Shown: positions 8,675 to 15,928 of the stretch, piece after piece | Position numbering within the stretch: the stretch's first letter is position 1 | Layout of the letters: every line of letters begins with the position of its first letter | NCBI GenBank assembly: GCA_965230535.1 | Contig: OZ246009.1 | Location: 1,612,001 to 1,676,000, forward strand | From: JAUILH01 sp965230535 | Lineage (GTDB): Bacteria > Bacteroidota > Bacteroidia > Flavobacteriales_D > JAUILH01 | Direction: 5' to 3' | DNA: 64,000 nucleotides | Made by a program: the position numbers and the translations under genes | Notes under the pieces: model-generated | The model's input: the letters and a program-made list of their open reading frames with translations, nothing else | Database searches by the model: none | Told to the model about the DNA's origin: nothing

Positions 8675-9094
8675 CTAGAAAATCTCGTTTTCACCAAAGT
8701 GGAATTTCCCTTCGATTTCAGCGTTCTCGTCGCTATCCGAACCGTGAACGGCATTTCTTCCTTTAGATTCAGCGTATAATTTTCTGATAGTACCATCTGC
8801 CGCCTCTGCAGGATCAGTAGAACCGATTAAAGCTCTAAAGTCTGCTACCGCGTTGTCTTTTTCAAGAATAGCAGCTACAATTGGACCTGAAGTCATGTAC
8901 TCCACCAATTCACCATAAAATGGTCTCTCCGCATGTACAGCATAGAATTCTTTCGCCTGCTCTTCTGATAAACGCGTGTATTTCATCGCCTTCACCTCAA
9001 AACCAGCTGCAATTATCATATCTAAAATTTTACCCATATGTCCGTTCTCAACGGCATCAGGCTTAAGCATTGTAAAAGTTCTGTTAGTCGCCAT
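8675..9094 (-). CDS. ndk: nucleoside diphosphate kinase
   Basis: 139 residues, normal length. It transfers the gamma phosphate between nucleoside triphosphates and diphosphates through a phosphohistidine. Seen: N-terminal RTFTMLKPDAV with K11, the ERPFYGELVEYMTSGP segment, and the active-site NAVHGSDS with catalytic H117. It is a single-gene unit with its own hairpin terminator and a TACTTTTG promoter element 17 bp upstream of the ATG. The C-terminal FGENEIF is the usual family ending. Nothing is unusual. Confidence 0.97.
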   Translation of the reverse strand: MATNRTFTMLKPDAVENGHMGKILDMIIAAGFEVKAMKYTRLSEEQAKEFYAVHAERPFYGELVEYMTSGPIVAAILEKDNAVADFRALIGSTDPAEAADGTIRKLYAESKGRNAVHGSDSDENAEIEGKFHFGENEIF

Positions 9095-9111
9095 AATTAT
9101 AATTTTCGGTG

Positions 9112-9119
9112 CAAAAGTA
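9112..9119 (-). promoter_or_regulatory. -7 promoter element (TACTTTTG) of ndk
   Basis: The minus strand reads TACTTTTG (TAnnTTTG type), 17 bp upstream of the ndk ATG. No good TTTG is found at the expected -33 distance, so this is a partial match. Confidence 0.5.
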
Positions 9120-9203
9120 TAACTATTTGATATTTTGGGAACATTATCTTCGTTTTTTCGTAGTAGACCATGTTCATGTGCGTAAATGGAATCAAAATAT
9201 TTT

Positions 9204-9211
9204 TATTTTTG
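9204..9211 (+). promoter_or_regulatory. possible -7 promoter element (TATTTTTG) of the 9242 lipoprotein gene
   Basis: TATTTTTG ends 30 bp before the ATG at 9242, a suitable distance for a Bacteroidota promoter. The surrounding T-rich run makes a chance match possible, and no -33 TTTG is seen. Confidence 0.4.
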
Positions 9212-9241
9212 TTCCTAATCAAGCGCAACATAAAATAAGTT

Positions 9242-10165
9242 ATGAAAAAGAAATTTTTGCTAGCTGGTGTATGTATGATGGGGGCAGGCATGCTTTTAAC
9301 ATCATGTTCTGGTGATGAAAAGGAAGGAGAAGATTCTGGGGATTCAGGAAAGCCTCAAAAAGAAATTAGTAAGGACGATATCAATGAGCCTGAGGTTGAA
9401 CTAACGGATACCGAAAAGGTTGATTACAGATTGCCAACACCAAATTTGTTTTTTGAAGTGATTAAGAAGATCGGTGGAGACGCTGATATGGAATTGGTTA
9501 ATTCAGTTGAAAACAAAGACAACTACGAGACGACTGCTCAAAAGGCATTGAATTTTGGGGTATACATCTCGGATTTGGCTTACATGATGAATTACGACTT
9601 TAACTCTGAAAGCGCACAGTACTTTGGTGCAATTAAAAGTCTGGCAGATGAAATGTCGATTTCCAAAGTGTTTTCTGAGGACTTGATGAATAAGTTGAGT
9701 GAAAACACAGAGAACGGAGATTCTTTATATGCCTATTCTTCGGAAATTTATTACAATGCGTATACCTATCTTGAAGAAGAGAAAAAAGAAGACGTATTGT
9801 CTTATATGTTGATTGGTGGATGGGTTGAAAGTATGCACATTGTGACGCATTTGATCGATGGCTATTCTGATAACAATGCCATCATTGATGAAATTGGGGC
9901 ACAAAAAGTAATCATTGAAAGCATTATGGAGCACGCTCAGAATTCTGCTGAAAAGAATCCTGAGTTAAATCCATGGTTAGATGATTTGGGTGGTTTACTT
10001 GAGATTTACTACGAGCATCTTCAGGAAGAAGAAGTGGAAGCAGACCAGAGTAATGGTAAGATTATCTTAGATGGTGGAGAGAAGGTTGTATTAGACGCTG
10101 AGAGTTTTGGTACGATTGTTGAAAAAGTTGAGGAAATGAGGGCCAAAATCGTTGATGGTCAATAA
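9242..10165 (+). CDS. putative lipoprotein of unknown function
   Basis: 307 residues. The N-terminus MKKKFLLAGVCMMGAGMLLTSC ends in a lipobox (LTSC, Cys22), followed by an acidic Ser/Gly/Asp linker (SGDEKEGEDSGDSG) that fits export to the outer membrane or surface. The rest looks alpha-helical and acidic with no recognised domain; LNFGVYISDLAYMMNY is a short recognisable patch. It sits 12 nt before a small secreted-protein gene and the two share a terminator at 10775, so they probably form an operon. I know of similar uncharacterised Bacteroidota lipoproteins but can assign no function. Confidence 0.7.
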   Translation: MKKKFLLAGVCMMGAGMLLTSCSGDEKEGEDSGDSGKPQKEISKDDINEPEVELTDTEKVDYRLPTPNLFFEVIKKIGGDADMELVNSVENKDNYETTAQKALNFGVYISDLAYMMNYDFNSESAQYFGAIKSLADEMSISKVFSEDLMNKLSENTENGDSLYAYSSEIYYNAYTYLEEEKKEDVLSYMLIGGWVESMHIVTHLIDGYSDNNAIIDEIGAQKVIIESIMEHAQNSAEKNPELNPWLDDLGGLLEIYYEHLQEEEVEADQSNGKIILDGGEKVVLDAESFGTIVEKVEEMRAKIVDGQ

Positions 10166-10177
10166 ACAAAGAATACT

Positions 10178-10756
10178 ATGAAAGCAAAACACACAATTAC
10201 TTTATTTATGTTGACCCTGCTTAGCATGGGATCAGTTTTAGCTCAAAATTGTCGTGAGGAACATACTTATTGTGACCGCAGCAAAGATAAAAATTGGCAA
10301 ATTTCACCTCAATCTAAAAGTGGAACATTTGCAAAAGGAGATGTGCACGAGATCAGCGTAATTTTGTACGATGGTGTAGATTATAGATTCAGCTTTTGTT
10401 CTAACAAACCAGAGATGGATGGAAAATTGGAGTTTGAGATTTTTACTGAAAAAACAGTAAAGAAGTACATTCCGGCTAAGAAAAGAGTTGGTTATACCAA
10501 AGAAAGAGAGAGTAAATACAACAACCGTGAAGATGAAATGGCTCAGTCTATCGAGTTCCAGGCGCACGGTACTAAGAAAGTGTTTATTCGTATCCGTGTA
10601 CCAGATGGTGCATCAGAAGGAAGTAGCAAGAGAAAGCTAAAAGCTTCTGATGTAGTTTGTGTTGGTGTATTGGTTCAGCATCAAAAAGGATCTGAGAGAG
10701 GATTCAAAGATGGAACCAAAATCGAAGATGATAACAAAGGTTCTGGATTTAACTAG
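10178..10756 (+). CDS. secreted protein of unknown function
   Basis: 192 residues. A signal peptide (MKAKHTITLFMLTLLSMGSVLAQ, probable cleavage after AQ) precedes a short Cys-containing N-terminus (NCREEHTYCDRSKDKNW) and a beta-rich domain with alternating strands (EISVILYDGVDYRFSFC, then KKVFIRIRVPDG). It is probably periplasmic or surface exposed. The C-terminal 20 residues are polar and likely disordered. It is second in an operon with the 9242 lipoprotein and is followed by a strong terminator. No family is recognised. Confidence 0.65.
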   Translation: MKAKHTITLFMLTLLSMGSVLAQNCREEHTYCDRSKDKNWQISPQSKSGTFAKGDVHEISVILYDGVDYRFSFCSNKPEMDGKLEFEIFTEKTVKKYIPAKKRVGYTKERESKYNNREDEMAQSIEFQAHGTKKVFIRIRVPDGASEGSSKRKLKASDVVCVGVLVQHQKGSERGFKDGTKIEDDNKGSGFN

Positions 10757-10774
10757 ACCTGCGAAATAATATGC

Positions 10775-10809
10775 AAACCCCGTTTCGATATCCCGGAGCG
10801 GGGTTTTTT
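10775..10809 (+). terminator. rho-independent terminator
   Basis: AAACCCCG (10775-10782) pairs with CGGGGTTT (10799-10806), with the T-run continuing to 10809. It lies 18 nt after the stop of the secreted-protein gene and just before nrnA, separating the two units. Confidence 0.9.
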
Positions 10810-10822
10810 AATGATGTAAATC

Positions 10823-11842
10823 ATGGTTTTTAAGAAAGAGGAAGTAGAACAGTGCATTCAAAGAATTAAAGAAGCAAAGAACATTACTGTCGTTGCGCAT
10901 AAATCTCCTGATGGAGATGCTGTTGGCTCTGTAGTGGCTTTGTGGAAATTCATCCAAACCATGAATCAGGAGTGTACCATGGTATTGCCGGACGCATTTC
11001 CGGATTTTTTGGCGTGGATAGAAGGTTCTGAGAAAATCCTGATTGCTGATAAGCACAAACCATTGGCTGCAATGCAGTTTGAAGAAACGGATCTTGTATT
11101 CACTCTGGATTTTAACCATCCGTCAAGAGTCGGAAATCTGCTTGAGGAGCCTCTTAGGCAAAGTCAGGCTTTTAAAGTTATGATAGATCATCACAGGGAT
11201 CCGGCCGATTATTGTGACGTTGTTTTTTCAGATGTCAATGCCTCTTCAACTGCTGAGATGGTATTTAAGTTCATTGAAGCTTGTAATGGAGTTGATACGA
11301 TCACATCTTCTCAGGCAGAAGCCATCTATACCGGAATAATTACGGATACCGGATCATTTAAATTCCCTTCAAGCTCCGCAGAAACGCATCTAATTGCAGC
11401 TAAGTTGATTGAATGCGGTTGTGACCATGCCAAAGTACACCAATTGATCTACGATTCTAATAGTGTTAACCGAATCAAATTATTGGGTTATACACTTAAT
11501 AAAATGGAGGTGTTTGAATCTCATAAATTGGCATTTTTCACTTTAAGTAAAGAAGAATTGGAACGATTCAATGTCAAAAAAGGAGATACAGAAGGTTTTG
11601 TGAATTACGCATTGAGTATGAATGGCATTGAAATGGCAATCTTCATGAAAGAAGCCGATGACATCATAAAAATGTCATTCAGATCTAAAGGAAATTGGTG
11701 GGTGAATGAACTGGCCGGAGAACACTTTAATGGTGGCGGACATAAGAATGCTGCAGGTGGTGCTTCTCACGTACCTTTGGCCGAGACTATTGAAAAAGTG
11801 AAAAATCTGTTGCCTAATTTGGTTAAATATTATCATGATTAA
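10823..11842 (+). CDS. nrnA: DHH-family phosphoesterase, NrnA type (oligoribonuclease / pAp phosphatase)
   Basis: 339 residues. DHH/DHHA1 enzymes of this type degrade nano-RNA and 3'-phosphoadenosine 5'-phosphate in the cytoplasm with Mn2+. Seen: AHKSPDGDAVGS (H26, D30, D32), LDFNHPSR (D96), the DHH triad at 122-124, ITDTGSFKF, and the C-terminal DHHA1 motif GGGHKNAAGG. The gldI-like gene starts 8 nt inside its 3' end, so it leads an operon of four overlapping genes. In other Flavobacteriales this gene also sits directly before gldI. The substrate preference cannot be read from the sequence. Confidence 0.9.
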   Translation: MVFKKEEVEQCIQRIKEAKNITVVAHKSPDGDAVGSVVALWKFIQTMNQECTMVLPDAFPDFLAWIEGSEKILIADKHKPLAAMQFEETDLVFTLDFNHPSRVGNLLEEPLRQSQAFKVMIDHHRDPADYCDVVFSDVNASSTAEMVFKFIEACNGVDTITSSQAEAIYTGIITDTGSFKFPSSSAETHLIAAKLIECGCDHAKVHQLIYDSNSVNRIKLLGYTLNKMEVFESHKLAFFTLSKEELERFNVKKGDTEGFVNYALSMNGIEMAIFMKEADDIIKMSFRSKGNWWVNELAGEHFNGGGHKNAAGGASHVPLAETIEKVKNLLPNLVKYYHD

Positions 11843-12380
11843 GTATCTATACATATTGTCTGTAATAAGCCTGTTCCTGACCGCTTGTGGTGATAAAGAA
11901 GAGAAAGTGCAGGAAGCTGGGATTAAGAAGCCTAAATCGGAAGATGAGGTCTTGATGGAACTGACCAGTGAAATCAATAAAGAATTCAATGAAGAAGATT
12001 TAAATAACATTGAGTTGTATTTGAGAAATAAGGACTGGGACATAGATTCTACGCAAAGTGGAATTTTCTATTACATTTTTGAAAAAAACGACAGCATCAA
12101 ACCTAAGGAATCAGACAGGGTGGTGGTGGAATATGACATCAGTACTTTGGACGGGAAGCAGTTGTATAGTTCCGAAGAAAATGGACCAACCACATTTGCC
12201 ATTGGAAAGGAGGATATGGAAAGCGGTGTGCATGAAGCTGTTCAAATGTTAGGAGTGGGAGATAAAGGCGTTTTCATCATGGTCAATACACGTGCACATG
12301 GTGTTCTGGGCGATGATGATAAAATCATGCCTTATCAGGTCCTGGTGTATAAGTTGAAATTATTGAGTGTAGAATCATGA
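11835..12380 (+). CDS. gldI: FKBP-type peptidyl-prolyl isomerase lipoprotein, GldI-like
   Basis: 181 residues, near the length of GldI. It has a lipoprotein signal (MIKYLYILSVISLFLTACG, Cys18), a spacer with a helical segment (EEDLNNIELYLRNKDW), and one FKBP domain from about 78 (RVVVEYDISTLDGKQLYSS, MESGVHEAVQMLGVGDKGVFI). GldI is needed for gliding and type IX secretion in flavobacteria, presumably folding envelope proteins. The gene overlaps nrnA by 8 nt and the next FKBP gene by ATGA. The symbol rests on length, lipobox and the nrnA neighbour; a generic FKBP lipoprotein is the alternative. Confidence 0.65.
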   Translation: MIKYLYILSVISLFLTACGDKEEKVQEAGIKKPKSEDEVLMELTSEINKEFNEEDLNNIELYLRNKDWDIDSTQSGIFYYIFEKNDSIKPKESDRVVVEYDISTLDGKQLYSSEENGPTTFAIGKEDMESGVHEAVQMLGVGDKGVFIMVNTRAHGVLGDDDKIMPYQVLVYKLKLLSVES

Positions 12381-13228
12381 GAGTAGTTGTATTGTTAATC
12401 TTATCGACCCTGATAGCTTGTAGTCCGGATGCAGGTGAATCAAAGCAGGAAACTGACACACCAAAAGAGGAAGTGCCTAAAGACAATTCTGTTGATACAA
12501 ATGAAGTGGAATTACCGGAAGCTCCAAAAGACACTGCAAATGTGTTTATGGATACTGTAAAAACAAACACAGATCTCAATTATCAGGTACTTAGAGAAAG
12601 TGAAGGAGCTATTATAGGAGAAGGCGGTGTGCTTAGGTTTCACTATGAGTTGAAGGATGTAACAGGGAAAGTGATTAAATCCTCTCTGAAGAACGTTGAT
12701 CCCTATGGTATGAAGCTTGGCCTTGAACTGGTTCCTAAGATTTTGGATAAAAGTCTGTCTGAATTCCGTTACGGTCAGAAAGTCGCACTTAAAGTTCCTT
12801 CGCAACACCCTGAAATGGAAAAGTTCCCGAATTTGGGACATACGGAAAAAGATTCCCTGATTTATGAAATTGATATCATGGAACAACCTAAAGTGATGGA
12901 CAAAGACGGGGTAATGGTTCATTGGTTGTATGAGTCTTCAGCCGCCAAAATTGATTCAGGAGACGTCATAGGAATAGATTATTTTGCTTTTGATGAGACT
13001 GGAAATATCTTCAACACTTCCAGAGATAATGGTGTGCCTTATGAGTTTGTTGTGGGAAGATCACAGGTTGTGAAAGGACTTGATATGATTTTCGCCAGTT
13101 TGAGGCAGGGAGATAAAGTGATAGTAGATATTCCCTCAAAACATGCGTTTGGAACAAAGGGGCTTGTGGATAAGGTAAAACCAAATGAAAATGTGACCTA
13201 TATGCTCACGGTAGATTATAAAAAATGA
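12377..13228 (+). CDS. FKBP-type peptidyl-prolyl isomerase lipoprotein with two FKBP-like domains
   Basis: 283 residues starting at the ATG of an ATGA overlap. A lipoprotein signal (MRVVVLLILSTLIAC, Cys15) is followed by an acidic, Pro/Thr-rich linker to about 60. Two FKBP-like halves follow: residues about 75-165 (GVLRFHYELKDVTGKVIKSS, then KVALKVPSQHPEM) and about 175-283 (GDVIGIDYFAFDETGNIFNTS, VVKGLDMIFASLRQGDKVIV, PSKHAFG). The second half keeps more of the canonical pattern. It is a probable periplasmic-side isomerase of the same operon as the gldI-like gene; substrates are unknown. Confidence 0.8.
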   Translation: MRVVVLLILSTLIACSPDAGESKQETDTPKEEVPKDNSVDTNEVELPEAPKDTANVFMDTVKTNTDLNYQVLRESEGAIIGEGGVLRFHYELKDVTGKVIKSSLKNVDPYGMKLGLELVPKILDKSLSEFRYGQKVALKVPSQHPEMEKFPNLGHTEKDSLIYEIDIMEQPKVMDKDGVMVHWLYESSAAKIDSGDVIGIDYFAFDETGNIFNTSRDNGVPYEFVVGRSQVVKGLDMIFASLRQGDKVIVDIPSKHAFGTKGLVDKVKPNENVTYMLTVDYKK

Positions 13229-13662
13229 TCTTTTTGAGATACATATTGTTCGGGTTGGTGTTTACGATTCAGTTTCAGGGATTGTCTCAGGATACTCTGC
13301 TATTTGATTGCACCGGATTGGATACACTTAAAACCTGGCAAGGAGTGAGGTATTGTAAGGTTCATTCCAATGATAACGGCGTAGCGCCACAAAAAGGCGA
13401 TAAAGTATATGTGCGTTATTCGGGTTACCTGGAAAACGGACAATTGTTTGATACTTCAGGAAAAGGTGCTTTCACGTTTTCTCTTCAAAAGATGGAAGTC
13501 ATCCGTGGATGGGACATTGTAGTATCATATATGAAGGAAGGCGATAAGGTTAGGGCATTCATTCCCTGGAAGCTTGCCTACGGCAAATTTGGCAACCCTC
13601 CGGTTATTCCCAGAAAGGCCAATCTCATATTTGATATAGAGGTGCTTAAGGTCGTGAAGTAG
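13225..13662 (+). CDS. secreted FKBP-type peptidyl-prolyl isomerase
   Basis: 145 residues, coupled to the previous gene by ATGA. A cleavable signal peptide (MIFLRYILFGLVFTIQFQGLSQ) is followed by a single canonical FKBP domain: KGDKVYVRYSGYLENGQLFDTS, EVIRGWDIVVSYMKEGDKVRAF, IPWKLAYGKFG and PVIPRKANLIFDIEVL. There is no lipobox, so a soluble periplasmic enzyme is likely. It closes the nrnA-gldI-FKBP-FKBP operon. Three FKBPs in a row suggest that envelope protein folding is the shared theme. Confidence 0.85.
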   Translation: MIFLRYILFGLVFTIQFQGLSQDTLLFDCTGLDTLKTWQGVRYCKVHSNDNGVAPQKGDKVYVRYSGYLENGQLFDTSGKGAFTFSLQKMEVIRGWDIVVSYMKEGDKVRAFIPWKLAYGKFGNPPVIPRKANLIFDIEVLKVVK

Positions 13663-13744
13663 GATTCTAATAGTCCAATATTAATTTATTGTTGTCATTC
13701 GTCTAATAGTGCCATTCTCATGCTGAGTTTGGTCTGGCTTTTGC

Positions 13745-13752
13745 TACTTTTG
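13745..13752 (+). promoter_or_regulatory. possible -7 promoter element (TACTTTTG) of the porG-like gene
   Basis: TACTTTTG fits TAnnTTTG. If used, transcription would start near 13759, after the first in-frame TTG (13754). That favours translation from the TTG at 13778, which also gives a better signal peptide. Confidence 0.45.
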
Positions 13753-13777
13753 ATTGCCCATTTATAGTTGCTCAACC

Positions 13778-14731
13778 TTGAATAGAATAATAGTTGCCAT
13801 ATTATTTCTTGCCTCATCCTGCGTGGGATGGACTCAATCAACCAATTTTCGTAGTGGAAACGATTGGCTAAGAACCAAAGAGACCGTTTTTCTGGGGCTT
13901 GGTGCTACCAATTTTCTGGGGGATCTTGGAGGTCTTGATCAGATTGGAACGGATTATAGTATGAAGGATATCGAGTGGTCGTTGACACGTCCTTCCGTCT
14001 ATGTAGCTTATCGTAATCGATTGACCAGAAATATTTCAACCCGATCCATGTTGATGTGGGGAATTGTGAAAGGAGATGATCAGTTGACTCAGGAAACTTT
14101 CAGAAACTACCGCAACCTGCATTTCAGGTCTCATGTTTGGGAGGTTTCACAGCTTCTCGAATTTGGTGTTAACCTGGATAAAATCGGGAAAAGGTATAAT
14201 GTCACTAAAAACGGTTTTAAGAACATGTCTACCTACGTGTATGTGTTTGGTGGAGCCGGATTTATGTTCTTTAATCCGAAGGCGAATATCAACGGTAAGT
14301 GGCGAGCGCTTCAGCCTTATGGTACCGAGGGACAAGTTGCAGCAGATACACTCAAGAAGTATAAGCGGTTTACGTATACCATTCCGGTTGGGATTGGTGC
14401 AAGATTCATGGTTTCCAAAAGAATGAACATTGGCTTGGAAGTAACGTATCGCAAAGCTGGTTCAGATTATATTGATGATGTGAGTGGAGATTATTACGAT
14501 AACAATTTGATCCTGGCAGCACAAGGAGAGGATGCGGCTAAGCTGGCAGATCCGTCGAGTGGAGCAAATGAAAACTGGACCATTCACGGAGAGCAGAGAG
14601 GGGATCCGGAGACGAAGGATGCCATTTTATCTGCGAACATTTATGTGGCCTACAACTTAACAGGATTCAATAATCTGGGGAGACGAAGGAAAAAATCTTC
14701 AGGTAAAAGACGTTATAAGTCGTTGTTCTAA
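13778..14731 (+). CDS. outer-membrane beta-barrel protein, PorG/DUF6089-like (type IX secretion)
   Basis: About 317 residues from TTG 13778; a TTG at 13754 is possible but gives an awkward N-terminus and lies before the predicted transcript start. The signal peptide LNRIIVAILFLASSCVGWTQ is followed by a beta-rich barrel. The segment FNPKANINGKWRALQPYGTEGQ and, later, KRMNIGLEVTYRKAGSDYIDDV are typical of DUF6089, the family of PorG, an outer-membrane partner of the PorK/PorN ring in the type IX secretion system. The C-terminus is basic (RRRKKSSGKRR). Its stop overlaps the stop of the convergent methylase gene. The family call is moderate; the symbol is withheld. Confidence 0.65.
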   Translation: MNRIIVAILFLASSCVGWTQSTNFRSGNDWLRTKETVFLGLGATNFLGDLGGLDQIGTDYSMKDIEWSLTRPSVYVAYRNRLTRNISTRSMLMWGIVKGDDQLTQETFRNYRNLHFRSHVWEVSQLLEFGVNLDKIGKRYNVTKNGFKNMSTYVYVFGGAGFMFFNPKANINGKWRALQPYGTEGQVAADTLKKYKRFTYTIPVGIGARFMVSKRMNIGLEVTYRKAGSDYIDDVSGDYYDNNLILAAQGEDAAKLADPSSGANENWTIHGEQRGDPETKDAILSANIYVAYNLTGFNNLGRRRKKSSGKRRYKSLF

Positions 14732-15435
14732 TTCCCTAAAAGAAACATACAAGGTCTTTTTTGAAGATTGATGTGCTTCATTTTTCTGATATCTGAGATC
14801 GTTCCTGAGATAATTTCTTCTGTATCACAACACAGGTCTATCGCAATAGATATTTTTTGTGCAGATGAATGAGTTAAAATGGCTTCAAGCAACTGAGTAT
14901 TTCTGTAGGGCGTATCCATGAAGATTTGTGTGTAGCCTTTTGCCGCTTGCTGACTATATTTCTTAATGGCTTGAATGCGTTCGGATTTATCTCTGGGAAC
15001 GTAGCCATGAAAAGTAAATTGCTCGCCATTTAATCCTGATGCAATTAGAGCCAGTAATATGGAGCTGGGACCTACAAGTGGGATCACCTGAACTTTTAAT
15101 CTGTGTGCAGCATCAACTAAAGCTTCTCCCGGATCAGCAATACAAGGGTTGCCAGCTTCTGACAGGTAGATGAGTTCGTGCCCGTTTTTTAAAACACCTA
15201 TTGCTTCTTGCAAGGCGTCCTTATCTTCATCATTTCGTATTTCAATAAAAGTAATATCCTCGGGAATGGGGGAGGGGAGTCCACAGGAAATCAAAAACCT
15301 TCTGGCACTTTTAAGATTCTCACATGCAAAAAACTTGATCTCTGAAATAATGGCTTTGTTGATTGGGGGAACCGTTCTGTCTCTTGAAGATTCTCCCAAA
15401 CTTGATGGCAGTAGGTATAATTTAGCTGTACTCAC
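14728..15435 (-). CDS. tetrapyrrole-methylase family SAM-dependent methyltransferase (RsmI-like)
   Basis: 235 residues from GTG 15435. A longer form from TTG 15456 would overlap the phosphatase gene by 35 nt and add six residues of little value. Seen: KLYLLPSSLG, the EAGNPCIADPGEALVDAA glycine/proline loop, VIPLVGPSSILLALIASG and FHGYVPRD, all as in RsmI (16S rRNA C1402 ribose methylation). Bacteroidota often carry a second RsmI-like paralogue of this type, so the substrate may differ. Its start overlaps the stop of the upstream phosphatase, suggesting one transcript. Confidence 0.8.
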   Translation of the reverse strand: MSTAKLYLLPSSLGESSRDRTVPPINKAIISEIKFFACENLKSARRFLISCGLPSPIPEDITFIEIRNDEDKDALQEAIGVLKNGHELIYLSEAGNPCIADPGEALVDAAHRLKVQVIPLVGPSSILLALIASGLNGEQFTFHGYVPRDKSERIQAIKKYSQQAAKGYTQIFMDTPYRNTQLLEAILTHSSAQKISIAIDLCCDTEEIISGTISDIRKMKHINLQKRPCMFLLGN

Positions 15436-15889
15436 CACTTTCAATTTTGTCTGCAATGGTTTCGCAAGCTGATTTTACCATTTGAAAAACCGCTTCAAAT
15501 CCTTCGTCTCCGCCATAATATGGGTCGGGAACTTCAAGGTTTTGTCCTGGGTTGGTTTCATTTAGCAGCATTTTTAGCTTGTGAACCTGGTCTTCTCTTC
15601 CAAGTGCCTTCATATTGCTGTAATTGCTGCTATCCATAGCGTAAATCAGGTCAAAACGATCGTAATCTTCGGCTACAAACTGTCTGGCTCTTAAAAAACT
15701 GATGTCAACATCATGTGAAAGTGCGGTTGCCTGCATACGTCTGTCTGGTGGATCGCCAACGTGATAAGAAGCAGTGCCTGCGCTGTCTACTTCAATATTC
15801 AGATTCCTTTCCTGGGCAATTTGTCTCATCATGCCGTCGGCCATTGGTGACCGGCAGATATTACCCAAACAGACCATTAAAATTTTCAT
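15422..15889 (-). CDS. low-molecular-weight protein-tyrosine phosphatase
   Basis: 155 residues, full length. The P-loop CLGNICRSP (Cys7, Arg13) opens the protein, and the DPYYGGDEGFEAVF loop near 128 carries the general-acid Asp, as in the LMW-PTP family that dephosphorylates tyrosine or acts on arginine phosphate. It is cytoplasmic. It begins just after the dnaA terminator and overlaps the next gene (RsmI-like) at its 3' end. Targets are unknown; there is no tyrosine kinase or capsule gene nearby. Confidence 0.93.
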   Translation of the reverse strand: MKILMVCLGNICRSPMADGMMRQIAQERNLNIEVDSAGTASYHVGDPPDRRMQATALSHDVDISFLRARQFVAEDYDRFDLIYAMDSSNYSNMKALGREDQVHKLKMLLNETNPGQNLEVPDPYYGGDEGFEAVFQMVKSACETIADKIESGEYS

Positions 15890-15892
15890 AGT

Positions 15893-15920
15893 AAAAAAAA
15901 TCCCCTGACGGTGCAGGGGA
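15893..15920 (-). terminator. rho-independent terminator of dnaA
   Basis: On the minus strand CCCCTG (15914-15919) and CAGGGG (15902-15907) form a hairpin with a 6-nt loop, followed by A/T and eight T (15893-15900). It lies 9 nt after the dnaA stop. Confidence 0.9.
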
Positions 15921-15928
15921 TGTTGTAT

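Noticed and set aside
13165..13173. Perfect DnaA-box sequence TGTGGATAA
   Set aside because: It is inside the coding sequence of the two-domain FKBP and stands alone, so it is most likely chance.
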